This document shows positions 1 to 7,032 of a DNA stretch of 23,303 nt, one piece after another. Source of the DNA: an uncultured Paracoccus sp. GTDB taxonomy: Bacteria; Pseudomonadota; Alphaproteobacteria; Rhodobacterales; Rhodobacteraceae. The DNA lies in NCBI RefSeq assembly GCF_946221145.1, contig NZ_CAMIOH010000025.1, positions 1-23,303 on the forward strand, read 5' to 3'. Every line of letters starts with the position of its first letter. Position 1 is the first letter of the stretch. The notes under the pieces are model-generated. The model had not been told where the DNA came from. It did no database searches and worked only from the letters and a program-made list of their open reading frames with translations. Both the position numbers and the translations under genes were made by a program.

Positions 1-432
1 CGCAAGTTCGGCAAGGCGATCTGGGACATTACCGGCAAGGGCAACAATGTCGATATCGTCTTCGAACATCCGGGCGAAGCGACGTTCCCCGTGTCCACCC
101 TGGTCTGCAAGAAGGGCGGCATGATCGTGATCTGCGCGGGCACCACCGGCTTCAACTGCACCTTCGACGTGCGTTACCTGTGGATGCACCAGAAGCGCGT
201 CCAGGGGTCGCATTTCGCGCATCTGAAGCAGGCGTCGGCGGCCAACAAGCTGATGCTGGAACGCCGCCTTGACCCCTGCATGTCCGAGGTGTTCCCCTGG
301 GCCGAAATCCCGGCGGCGCATATGAAGATGTATCGCAACCAGCACAAGCCCGGCAACATGTCGGTGCTGGTCCAGGCCCCCACCACCGGGCTGCGCACCT
401 TCGAGGATGCGTTGGAAGCCCGCCGGGGCTGA
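1..432 (+). CDS. ccrA: Crotonyl-CoA carboxylase/reductase, 3' end only
   Basis: The reading frame is open from base 1 and ends at TGA 430-432, giving the last 143 residues of a protein usually about 430 aa long. It shows the C-terminal half of an MDR-type (zinc-alcohol-dehydrogenase-like) reductase: GKGNNVDIVFEHPGEATFP, KKGGMIVICAGTTGFN, and the Ccr-like RYLWMHQKRVQGSHFAHLKQ. Ccr carries out NADPH-dependent reductive carboxylation of crotonyl-CoA to ethylmalonyl-CoA, the defining step of the ethylmalonyl-CoA pathway for acetyl-CoA assimilation in many Rhodobacteraceae. The NADPH-binding and N-terminal parts lie outside the window. I identified it from remembered family sequence; a related medium-chain reductase is the only realistic alternative. 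A strong hairpin follows the stop. Confidence 0.9.
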   Translation, partial: RKFGKAIWDITGKGNNVDIVFEHPGEATFPVSTLVCKKGGMIVICAGTTGFNCTFDVRYLWMHQKRVQGSHFAHLKQASAANKLMLERRLDPCMSEVFPWAEIPAAHMKMYRNQHKPGNMSVLVQAPTTGLRTFEDALEARRG

Positions 433-441
433 GACAGCGAC

Positions 442-479
442 GCGGTGACGGGCGGCCCGGTCAGGCGGCCCGTCACCGC
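442..479 (+). terminator. Hairpin terminator after ccrA
   Basis: A perfect 12-bp inverted repeat (442-453 with 468-479, loop 454-467) begins 10 nt after the ccrA stop and is followed by CCTTTCCC. The T-tract is poor, so termination efficiency is uncertain. The hairpin lies between convergent ccrA and the small gene ending at 492, and could limit read-through from either side. Confidence 0.6.
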
Positions 480-491
480 CCTTTCCCGTTG

Positions 492-695
492 TCAGATATT
501 GGCCTCTCCGACGACGGCGCCGCGGCATTTCCATTCGCGCACCGTTTCCCTGGGATGGCCCTTTTGCCATTTGGCGATCTCCTGCTGTCCGTGGATCATG
601 CAGGTCATCACGCTCACATCGGTGAAAAGCAGGCTGCGTTGCTGGCAGGTCGCAGGTTCGACCGACAGACAACTTATGAACAGCAACTCGATCAT
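492..695 (-). CDS. Small four-cysteine protein, copy A (67 aa)
   Basis: Start ATG 693-695 is preceded by a strong Shine-Dalgarno match (AAAGGTGATC, ending 2 nt before the ATG); the stop is TAG at 492-494. The product starts MIELLFISCLSVEPATC and has cysteines at 9, 17, 32 and 57. It has a short hydrophobic N-terminus but no convincing signal peptide. About 43% of positions are identical to the 68-aa product of 870-1076, including all four cysteines, SLLF, TCM, W, HP and EWxCR. That conservation in this frame, with a good ribosome site on each copy, argues that both are real genes arising by tandem duplication. I believe similar uncharacterised proteins exist in other Rhodobacteraceae, but I cannot name a function. 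The cysteine spacing would suit disulfides or metal binding; neither is shown. Confidence 0.75.
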   Translation of the reverse strand: MIELLFISCLSVEPATCQQRSLLFTDVSVMTCMIHGQQEIAKWQKGHPRETVREWKCRGAVVGEANI

Positions 696-723
696 CGGAT
701 CACCTTTCGGTTTCGTGACCCTC

Positions 724-744
724 CCTGAGGATCTGATCCTAAGG
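724..744. promoter_or_regulatory. Palindrome upstream of small gene A (possible operator)
   Basis: Two 10-nt arms around a central T (CCTGAGGATC-T-GATCCTAAGG) match at 9 of 10 positions. The site begins 29 nt upstream of the start codon at 695, in the 174-bp gap between the two small paralogous genes. Its length and symmetry suit a dimeric regulator, and it could also form an RNA hairpin in the leader. No regulator can be named. Confidence 0.35.
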
Positions 745-869
745 TCTGATTCGCCGATTGCCGTGGTCGCGCAGACGTGTCAGCGCCCCCCATGCCGGGA
801 TCTGCCCGTTTGGCGGCGCGAATTCAGCGCCCATGGCGCGATTTTCATCAGTGCCCGACGGGTTCATCC

Positions 870-1076
870 CTAGATCCGGGTATCCCCTGCCTCGGGCAGG
901 CGACAGGTCCATTCGACGACATGATCGTCCGGGTGGGCCGCGACCCATCGGGCCAGTTCGTTCTGGCTGGACAACATGCAGGTCTGAAGTCCGTTTCGCT
1001 CCTCGAACAGCAGGCTGTGTTCGGTGCAGCGCTGCGGGTCGCTGATCAGGCAGGTGACGAAGAACAACTCGATCAT
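870..1076 (-). CDS. Small four-cysteine protein, copy B (68 aa)
   Basis: Start ATG 1074-1076 has a canonical ribosome site (AAAGGAG, 7 nt upstream); the stop is TAG at 870-872. The product begins MIELFFVTCLISDPQRC, with cysteines at 9, 17, 33 and 58. It aligns end to end with the 67-aa protein at 492-695 with a single one-residue gap. It lies upstream of copy A on the same strand and is divergent from gdhA across 120 bp, where I see no convincing promoter for it. Function unknown. Conserved W44, HP48-49 and EW55-56 suggest a compact fold stabilised by the cysteines, which is inference only. Confidence 0.75.
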   Translation of the reverse strand: MIELFFVTCLISDPQRCTEHSLLFEERNGLQTCMLSSQNELARWVAAHPDDHVVEWTCRLPEAGDTRI

Positions 1077-1196
1077 CGCGGGCTCCTTTCGACGATCCAG
1101 CAGACACGCGCCGCGACGGAAAAAGTTGCACGGAGGCTTAGAAACTGCCCGAAATAGCGGCTAGCTTTGTGCGGAAAGCACGAAAGGGACTGCACG

Positions 1197-2552
1197 ATGG
1201 CGCAGATCGACAACACATTGGCCCCCCTCTATGACCAGGTCGTCCGCCGCAACGAAGGCGAGGCGGAATTCCACCAGGCCGTGCGAGAGGTTCTGGAAAG
1301 CCTTGGCCATGTCATCGCCAAGCACCCGGAATACCTGGACCATGCGCTGATCGAACGGATCTGCGAACCCGAACGCCAGATCATCTTTCGCGTGCCGTGG
1401 ACCGATGACCAGAACCGCGTCCGGATCAACCGCGGCTTTCGCGTCCAGTTCAATTCCGCCATGGGGCCTTACAAGGGCGGGCTGCGGTTCCACCCGTCGG
1501 TCAATGTCGGGATCATCAAGTTCCTGGGATTCGAGCAGACCTTCAAGAATGCCCTGACCGGCCTGCCCATCGGCGGCGGCAAGGGTGGGTCGGATTTCGA
1601 TCCCAAGGGCCGGTCGGACGCGGAAATCATGCGTTTCTGCCAGTCCTTCATGACCGAGCTGTACCGTCATCTGGGCGAACATACCGACGTTCCCGCCGGA
1701 GACATCGGCGTCGGCGCGCGAGAGATCGGTTATCTGTTCGGGCAATACAAGCGCCTGACCAATCGGTACGAGGCGGGCGTGCTGACCGGCAAGGGCCTGT
1801 TCTATGGCGGATCGCTGGCCCGCAAGGAAGCGACGGGATACGGCAATACCTATTTCACCCGCGCCATGCTGCAAGCCAGGGGCGAGGATTTCGACGGCAA
1901 GACGGTCGTGGTGTCGGGATCGGGCAATGTCGCGATCTACACGATCGAGAAGGTCCAGTCCTTTGGCGGCAAGGTCGTGGCCTGTTCGGACAGCGGCGGC
2001 CATGTCGTGGACGAAAACGGCCTGGATCTGGATGTGATCAAGGAGATCAAGGAAACCAGGCGCGGCCGGATCAGCGACTATGCGCGGATCAAGGGCGACG
2101 GTGTGTCCTTCATCAAGGCGGGTGACGGCTCCATCTGGGACGTGCCCTGCCAGGTGGCGCTGCCCTCGGCCACGCAGAACGAACTGACGGGCAAGGACGC
2201 CAGAACCCTGATCGGCAATGGCGTGCAGGTGGTCAGCGAAGGCGCGAACATGCCCTGCACCCCCGAAGCGATCCGAGCCTTCCGGCAGGGGGGCGTCACC
2301 TTTGGTCCCGGCAAGGCCGCGAATGCAGGTGGGGTCGCGACATCCGCCCTGGAGATGCAGCAGAACGCGTCCCGCGACCGCTGGACCTTCGAACGGACCG
2401 AGGAGAAGCTGGCCACGATCATGCGCGACATCCACGACACCTGCCACGGCACCGCCGAGGAATATGGCGCGCCCGGCGATTACGTCATCGGTGCCAATAT
2501 CGCGGGGTTTATCCGCGTGGCCGAACCGATGCGCGCCTTTGGCGTGATCTGA
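1197..2552 (+). CDS. gdhA: NADP-type glutamate dehydrogenase
   Basis: This is a 451-aa hexameric-type glutamate dehydrogenase, close to the roughly 450 aa usual for the NADP-dependent family; it interconverts 2-oxoglutarate plus ammonia and glutamate. Visible motifs are PYKGG (91-95, substrate-binding lysine 93), GGGKGG (126-131, catalytic lysine about 129), GVGAREIGYLFGQYKRL, the nucleotide-fold loop VSGSGNVA and a late NAGGVATSALEM. I chose ATG 1197 because AAAGGGA lies 7 nt upstream and family proteins start about there; an in-frame TTG at 1167 would add ten residues and has no ribosome site. The leader contains a small hairpin reaching into the ribosome site. A hairpin terminator follows the gene, so it is probably monocistronic. 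Confidence 0.95.
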   Translation: MAQIDNTLAPLYDQVVRRNEGEAEFHQAVREVLESLGHVIAKHPEYLDHALIERICEPERQIIFRVPWTDDQNRVRINRGFRVQFNSAMGPYKGGLRFHPSVNVGIIKFLGFEQTFKNALTGLPIGGGKGGSDFDPKGRSDAEIMRFCQSFMTELYRHLGEHTDVPAGDIGVGAREIGYLFGQYKRLTNRYEAGVLTGKGLFYGGSLARKEATGYGNTYFTRAMLQARGEDFDGKTVVVSGSGNVAIYTIEKVQSFGGKVVACSDSGGHVVDENGLDLDVIKEIKETRRGRISDYARIKGDGVSFIKAGDGSIWDVPCQVALPSATQNELTGKDARTLIGNGVQVVSEGANMPCTPEAIRAFRQGGVTFGPGKAANAGGVATSALEMQQNASRDRWTFERTEEKLATIMRDIHDTCHGTAEEYGAPGDYVIGANIAGFIRVAEPMRAFGVI

Positions 2553-2561
2553 CGGAAGCCA

Positions 2562-2590
2562 AAGCCGCCGACATGGCGGCTTCGCTTTTG
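2562..2590 (+). terminator. Intrinsic terminator after gdhA
   Basis: The perfect stem AAGCCGCC/GGCGGCTT (2562-2569 with 2575-2582, loop GACAT) lies 10 nt after the gdhA stop and is followed by CGCTTTTG. Position and shape fit a Rho-independent terminator with a short T-run. It separates gdhA from the helicase gene, whose start is at 2616. Confidence 0.7.
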
Positions 2591-2615
2591 GCGGCGGGCG
2601 CGGTAAGACCCCGGC

Positions 2616-4142
2616 ATGAACGCCCCTGCCCCCACCCTTTCCCCCGACCAGGCCGAGGCTTGGGATAGCCTTGCCGAAGCCTTCGGCGCGGCAGGCATCG
2701 ACCTGCTGTCCAGCGAACTGCACCCGCCCCAGCCCGGCAAGGCCCGCGTGATGGCGGTGATCGGCAAGGCCGGATCGGGAAAGACGCTGCTTCTGTCGCA
2801 GATCACCAAGGCGCTGCGCGATGCCGGCGTCGAGATCGTCAGTGGCGATTACGAGGGTCGCAAGCGCAAGGACCGGCGCAGCGTGGCGATCCTGGCGCCC
2901 ACCAACAAGGCGGCCTTCGTGCTGCGGATGCGCGGCGTTCCGGCAACGACGATCCACCGGATTCTGTACACCCCCGTCTATGACCCTGAATACGAACGGC
3001 TGGCCGAATGGCTGGCGGGCAACGGCGACCGCCCGGTGGTCGAGGGGATGACGGACGGCGCGCTTGATCGGGCCAAGGCGTTCTATGACCAGCACGCCTC
3101 GATCCCCGGCGCCTTGGCCGCGGCGGGGCTGCGCGGGTCGGATTTCATCCGCGGCTGGAAGCGGCGCGAGGATGCCCTGGACGTGGGGCTGATCGACGAG
3201 GCGTCCATGCTGGACGAGAAGCAGCTGGAGGATTTGCGAGAGATCTTTCCCCTGCTGATCCTGTTTGGCGACCCCGCGCAGTTGGCCCCGGTGGGCCAGT
3301 CGGGCGAAATGGTGTTCGACAAGCTGGCGCCATCGCAACGGCTGGTGCTGAACCGCATCCACCGGCAGGCCGATGACAGCCCGATCCTGGATCTGGCCCA
3401 TGCGCTGTCAGACGACACGCTGTCCTTCGATGGGTTCGAAAGCCTGATCCGCACCGCAGCGCGCCGCGACGACCGCGTGGTCTGGGCCGAACGGGTGGAA
3501 AGCGACCTGATGGCGCGCAGCCCGGTGCTGGTCTGGCGCAATGCCACGCGTATCAGGCTGATCCAGGCCTTTCGCGCCGCCTACTGCGCTCCGGGAGACG
3601 CGCTGCTGCCGGGCGAGCCGCTGATCTGCGACGGGATCGAACTGCCGCTGAAGCACCGCACGAAGCGGATCGACCTTGAGGCACGGGGGCTGATCAAGGG
3701 CGCGCAGGTGGTCTATCTGGGACCGGGGCGAAAGCCGGGCTTTTCGCGCCTGCATGTGATCGGCGCCGAGGATCCGCGCCTGTCCGCCGCCAGTATCGTC
3801 AAGATCGAACTGCCGGACGAGGAAGAGCCCTTCATTCCGTTCGCGGCCCGGATGGGCGCCACCTTCCTGCACGGCGCGGCGGTGACGATCCACAAATCGC
3901 AAGGCTCGCAATGGCCGGATGTGCAGGTCTTCGGCCCCGACATCAGCGCCGCCGCCTGGTCCAACCGGACCGAGGCCGGAATTCCGCTGTGGAAGCGGCT
4001 GGCCTATGTCGCGATAACCCGGGCGCAGGAACGGCTGCTGTGGGTGACGAAATCGCGGCTGGCCCGGCCGTCGTCACCGCTGGGAACGGACGACCTGAAC
4101 GCCCCGGTCGCCGATCTTGCCCTGGCGGCCGAGGACGGGTGA
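2616..4142 (+). CDS. SF1 DNA helicase, RecD/Dda-like
   Basis: This 508-aa protein has the superfamily 1 helicase motifs in order: Walker A GKAGSGKT (50-57), APTNKAAFVLR (motif Ia), Walker B with I193-D194-E195 inside VGLIDEASMLDE, LFGDPAQLAPVG (motif III), LNRIHRQ (motif IV region), and the UvrD_C_2-type C-terminal motifs TIHKSQGSQWPDV and YVAITRAQERLLWV (about 464-480). RecD- and Dda-like SF1B helicases unwind DNA 5' to 3' with ATP; the cellular role of this short form is unknown and it is not the RecD subunit of RecBCD. The start ATG 2616 has only a weak upstream purine stretch (GGTAAGA). The stop is followed directly by a 34-bp hairpin repeat. No partner genes are adjacent. Confidence 0.85.
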   Translation: MNAPAPTLSPDQAEAWDSLAEAFGAAGIDLLSSELHPPQPGKARVMAVIGKAGSGKTLLLSQITKALRDAGVEIVSGDYEGRKRKDRRSVAILAPTNKAAFVLRMRGVPATTIHRILYTPVYDPEYERLAEWLAGNGDRPVVEGMTDGALDRAKAFYDQHASIPGALAAAGLRGSDFIRGWKRREDALDVGLIDEASMLDEKQLEDLREIFPLLILFGDPAQLAPVGQSGEMVFDKLAPSQRLVLNRIHRQADDSPILDLAHALSDDTLSFDGFESLIRTAARRDDRVVWAERVESDLMARSPVLVWRNATRIRLIQAFRAAYCAPGDALLPGEPLICDGIELPLKHRTKRIDLEARGLIKGAQVVYLGPGRKPGFSRLHVIGAEDPRLSAASIVKIELPDEEEPFIPFAARMGATFLHGAAVTIHKSQGSQWPDVQVFGPDISAAAWSNRTEAGIPLWKRLAYVAITRAQERLLWVTKSRLARPSSPLGTDDLNAPVADLALAAEDG

Positions 4143-4143
4143 A

Positions 4144-4177
4144 GCCGGGGGCCAGCCCCCGGACCCCCGGGATATTT
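4144..4177 (+). repeat. 34-bp GC-rich hairpin repeat, copy 1
   Basis: The element starts 2 nt after the helicase stop. It contains the stem CCGGGGG/CCCCCGG (4145-4151 with 4156-4162, loop CCAG), then GGACCCCCGGG and a GATATTT end. An exact inverted copy lies at 8653-8686. In both places it follows a gene in the same orientation relative to that gene, consistent with a mobile or selected 3'-end element that may act as a terminator. Here it separates the helicase from the convergent EcsC-family gene. Confidence 0.85.
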
Positions 4178-4193
4178 CGACCAGAATGAATGG

Positions 4194-4982
4194 CTAGCGA
4201 TCAGTGCGCCTGTGATCCAGGCGGTCGATGGACAGGCGCAGCGCCTCGATCAGGGCTTCCTTGGGGATGCCGGTCTCGCGCGACAGGCGCATGATGCCGA
4301 AATGGACCCGTGCCAGTTCCTGGTAATAGCGCGTGAAGGTATAGTTGATCGACGCGCCCACCACGGCCCCGAAAATCGGCGCGGCCTGCGCGGCCAGCTT
4401 TTGCCCCATCGACACGGACAGCCGTGGCGCGACCTTGGTGATCAGGCCCTGCACCGTCTGGCCCGTCACCGACATCCGCGCGGCCAGCAGGCCCAGGTCG
4501 GTGCTGTCATCTTCGGCCATGGGACCGGATGCGGCGAAGATGCGCAGGCATTCCATCCGCACCTCGTCACTGTCGGGATCCAGGCCGTGTTCGACCGCGA
4601 TGTCCAGCATCGCCCGCAGCAGCAGGGTGATCGTGAAGGGCAGTTCGACCATCGCCCCCGCGAACCCGCCGACGCCCCCCGCCGCGCCGCTGACGGTCGA
4701 GGCCATGCGGTTGAACCAGTCGCCCCGGTCGCGCACGATACGCCGCGAGGATGTTGCCGCGGCAAAGGCGCGGTTCAGGCCGGCACGGGTGATGCGGTCC
4801 ATCCGGTTCCGCACGAAACCCGGCAGCTTCTCGACCAGGTTTTCGGCACCGTTGCCGACGGCGGTCATCAGTTCCATCCCCAGCCCGCCCGCATCCAGAT
4901 AACGCCGCGCCAGGCGGTCGACCTGGGCATGGACCGAGGGATCATTGATCGGCGGAAGCACCAGTTGCGGAGTTGCGGGCAT
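4194..4982 (-). CDS. EcsC family protein
   Basis: From ATG 4980-4982 (AAGAGGA 6 nt upstream) the product is 262 aa; longer in-frame starts up to 5030 would lie deeper inside the upstream acetyltransferase gene. The glycine-rich hydrophobic core (SGAAGGVGGFAGAMVELPFT, then LLLRAMLDIAVEHGLDPDSD) and the ECLRIFAASGP stretch are typical of EcsC-domain proteins, named after Bacillus EcsC. The molecular function of the family is unknown, and the hydrophobic stretches suggest membrane association. The start lies 41 nt inside the 3' end of the preceding gene in another frame, so the two are probably co-transcribed and perhaps translationally coupled. Confidence 0.85.
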   Translation of the reverse strand: MPATPQLVLPPINDPSVHAQVDRLARRYLDAGGLGMELMTAVGNGAENLVEKLPGFVRNRMDRITRAGLNRAFAAATSSRRIVRDRGDWFNRMASTVSGAAGGVGGFAGAMVELPFTITLLLRAMLDIAVEHGLDPDSDEVRMECLRIFAASGPMAEDDSTDLGLLAARMSVTGQTVQGLITKVAPRLSVSMGQKLAAQAAPIFGAVVGASINYTFTRYYQELARVHFGIMRLSRETGIPKEALIEALRLSIDRLDHRRTDR

Positions 4983-5574
4983 CGGTATCCTCTTGCGAAT
5001 TCTGCGCCTGTACGGGTTCAACGGTAACACAGGCCGAGCCGATCTTGGGACTGCGCGTATATTGCGCCAGAACCTCCATCACCCCCGGCGAGGTTTCCCG
5101 CGTCACCGGCCCAGACAATCCAACCCAGGCGCCGGGCCAGAGTTCCAGCCCCAGCACCCGGTCAGGGTTGGTGGGCGGCGGCATCACCACCTCATCCAGC
5201 CGCCGAAAGCCGAAGCGGCTGTAATAGGGCGCGTCGCCGACCAGCAGCACCCTGCTCCACCCCAGCTTGCGGGCGCGGGTCAGGCTGTCGCGCATCAGCA
5301 GGCCGCCCAAGCCCTCGCCCTGGGCGGTCGGATGCACGGCGATCGGCCCCAGCAACAGGACCGGCCTGCGGGCAATCCGCACGGGCCAGAAGCGGATCGC
5401 GGCCATCAGCGTGCCTGTCGAATCGCGCAGCACCAGGCACAGATCGGCAACCTTCGGAACGCCGTCGCGCAGGCGGTATGACGACAGCGCGGTCCGGCCG
5501 GGGGCGAAGCACAAGTCGTAAAGACCTTCGACCTCGGATTCGTCGGCGGCAGTCTCGGGGCAGATCTCGTACAT
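4942..5574 (-). CDS. GNAT N-acetyltransferase, YhbS-like
   Basis: This 210-aa protein starts at ATG 5572-5574 behind an excellent AGGAGG site. It carries the GNAT acetyl-CoA loop as VHPTAQGEGLGGLLM (QGEGLG 85-90) after LLLGPIAV, and the YhbS-type segment VGDAPYYSRFGF. It would transfer acetyl groups from acetyl-CoA to an unknown amine substrate in the cytoplasm. The frame stays open upstream to 6171, but that extension is antisense to the flavin reductase gene and is not coding. The last 30 or so residues (QAQNSQEDTDARNS...) are hydrophilic and beyond the core fold; part of this tail is the region overlapped by the EcsC gene. It is divergent from the flavin reductase gene across 120 bp. Confidence 0.88.
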   Translation of the reverse strand: MYEICPETAADESEVEGLYDLCFAPGRTALSSYRLRDGVPKVADLCLVLRDSTGTLMAAIRFWPVRIARRPVLLLGPIAVHPTAQGEGLGGLLMRDSLTRARKLGWSRVLLVGDAPYYSRFGFRRLDEVVMPPPTNPDRVLGLELWPGAWVGLSGPVTRETSPGVMEVLAQYTRSPKIGSACVTVEPVQAQNSQEDTDARNSATGASADQ

Positions 5575-5694
5575 CGCGCCTCCTGTCGGTCCTTGGCGCC
5601 CCTTAGCATGGCGGCGGGGACGATGAAACATCCGGGGGCATTGCGGCGCGGCATCGCGGATGGCAGGTTGACGCGACAAGACAGGAGCCCCGCG

Positions 5695-6297
5695 ATGTTC
5701 TACCGCCCCGAAGCCGGCCACGGGCTGCGCCACAATCCCTTCAACGCGATCATCGCGCCGCGCCCCATCGGCTGGATCTCGACGCGCGGTGCCTCGGGCG
5801 ACAACCTGGCGCCCTATTCGTTCTTCAACGCCGTCGCCTATGTGCCGCCGCAGGTGATGTTTGCATCGACCAGCGCGAAACCCGACCGCAAGGGCACCAA
5901 GGACAGCGTGGCGCAGATCATCGAATCGGGCGTCTTCTGCGTCAACATCGCGACCGGAGACCTGCGCGACCAGGTCAACGCCAGTTCCGCACCGCTGCCC
6001 GCCGGGGTCAGCGAATTCGAGGCGGCGGGAATCGGGTCGGCCGAATGCGACACCATTGCCTGCCCGCGCGTGGCAGGCGCGGCGGCAGCCCTGGAATGCC
6101 GGATGACCCGCGTCCTGCCCCTGGCCGGGGACGCGAATTTCGTCGTTTTCGGCGTGGTGACCGGGGTGCATATCCGCGACGATTGCGTGGTGGACGGTCG
6201 TTTCGATCCGCGCCCTGCCGGCGGCTGGATCGCGCGGCTCGGCTACAAGGATTACGCCGCCGTCACCGAGTTGTTCGAAATGGACCGCCCCGAATGA
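5695..6297 (+). CDS. Flavin reductase-like FMN-binding protein
   Basis: ATG 5695, with AGGAG about 9 nt upstream, gives a 200-aa protein. The start MFYRPEAGHGLRHNPFNAII, then PRPIGWIST, NLAPYSFFNAVAYVPPQVMF and GVFCVNIA are the hallmarks of the flavin reductase-like domain (FMN-binding split barrel). Relatives bind FMN and reduce flavin with NAD(P)H, often serving a partner monooxygenase; no such partner is nearby, so the physiological role is open. The TGA stop overlaps the ATG of apt (ATGA), a sign of one operon with translational coupling. An upstream in-frame start at 5593 is possible but has no ribosome site. Confidence 0.88.
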   Translation: MFYRPEAGHGLRHNPFNAIIAPRPIGWISTRGASGDNLAPYSFFNAVAYVPPQVMFASTSAKPDRKGTKDSVAQIIESGVFCVNIATGDLRDQVNASSAPLPAGVSEFEAAGIGSAECDTIACPRVAGAAAALECRMTRVLPLAGDANFVVFGVVTGVHIRDDCVVDGRFDPRPAGGWIARLGYKDYAAVTELFEMDRPE

Positions 6298-6827
6298 TCC
6301 GCGGCGTCAAGGATTACATCCGCACCATCGCCGATTTCCCGCATGAGGGGATCATGTTCCGCGACGTGACCACGCTGTTCGCCGATGCGCGCGGGTTCCG
6401 GATGGCGGTGGACCAGCTTCTGGCCCCCTATGCCGGGGCGCGGATCGACAAGGTGGTGGGGCTAGAGGCGCGCGGCTTCATCCTGGGCGGCGCGGTGGCG
6501 CATCAGCTGTCCACCGGATTCGTGCCGATCCGCAAGAAGGGCAAGCTGCCCGGTGCTGTGATTTCCCAGGCCTATCAACTGGAATATGGCGAGGCCGTGG
6601 TCGAGGTTCATGACGATGCCCTGCACCCTGGTGAGCGGGTGCTGATCGTGGACGACCTTCTGGCGACGGGGGGCACTGCGGCGGCTGGGATTTCGCTGTG
6701 TGAGAGGCTGGGGGCCAAGGTGGTGGGCTGTGCCTTTGTGATCGACCTGCCGGACCTGGGCGGGCGGCGGCTACTGGAAGGTCTGGGGCATGAGGTTCAT
6801 GCGCTGACGGCATTCGAGGGTGCGTGA
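6294..6827 (+). CDS. apt: Adenine phosphoribosyltransferase
   Basis: This 177-aa protein matches the usual Apt length. It begins MIRGVKDYIRTIADFPHEGI, with the MFRDVTTL motif next, then VVGLEARGFILGGAVA, the flexible-loop region RKKGKLPG and the PRPP-binding motif VLIVDDLLATGGTA (116-129). It converts adenine plus PRPP to AMP and pyrophosphate in purine salvage. The start codon sits in the ATGA overlap with the flavin reductase gene. The frame is open much further upstream, but that part is out of frame with the flavin reductase and is not coding. Confidence 0.95.
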   Translation: MIRGVKDYIRTIADFPHEGIMFRDVTTLFADARGFRMAVDQLLAPYAGARIDKVVGLEARGFILGGAVAHQLSTGFVPIRKKGKLPGAVISQAYQLEYGEAVVEVHDDALHPGERVLIVDDLLATGGTAAAGISLCERLGAKVVGCAFVIDLPDLGGRRLLEGLGHEVHALTAFEGA

Positions 6828-6849
6828 GAGGCCGGACCGCCTTCCCTTG

Positions 6850-7032
6850 TCACTTCTTGACCAGATATCCAATCGTCCCCCCGCTGCGGCTGAGATCACG
6901 GATCGCCCACTTCCTGTCATCGGCCGAAGACGTAGGCATCGGCAGTGACTCGACGCAGATCCACATCACCACCCTGACAGGGGTGACGGCCAGCAGGAAC
7001 AGGATGATTTCCTTGAAAAGCCTGACCCGCAT
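6850..7032 (-). CDS. Putative 60-aa single-span membrane protein
   Basis: ATG 7030-7032 opens a 60-aa frame, MRVRLFKEIILFLLAVTPVR..., with a basic N-terminus, a hydrophobic segment at about residues 5-24, and a polar tail ending in LVKK. The ATG overlaps the TGA of a preceding small ORF as TGATG, a common coupling arrangement. A GTG directly in front (7035) could add one residue. The frame is minus-strand, co-directional with the FAD-linked oxidase upstream, and ends 22 bp from the convergent apt. I do not recognise the protein. Only the coupling, the orientation and the membrane-like profile support it. Confidence 0.4.
   Translation of the reverse strand: MRVRLFKEIILFLLAVTPVRVVMWICVESLPMPTSSADDRKWAIRDLSRSGGTIGYLVKK

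Noticed and set aside
1126..1155. TTGCAC with a possible -10 box before gdhA
   Set aside because: The -10 candidates match at most three positions and need 18-19 nt spacing; it does not fit a sigma-54 site either.
1161..3401. 746-aa open frame on the minus strand
   Set aside because: It is antisense to gdhA and the helicase, has no recognisable domain and a composition typical of a GC-rich shadow frame.
5629..5662. CATCCG/CGGATG inverted repeat between the acetyltransferase and flavin reductase genes
   Set aside because: Six-base arms with a 22-base spacer are expected by chance in DNA of this composition.
5575..6171. Upstream extension of the acetyltransferase frame
   Set aside because: It runs antisense through the flavin reductase gene, while the GNAT fold and a perfect ribosome site mark the start at 5574.
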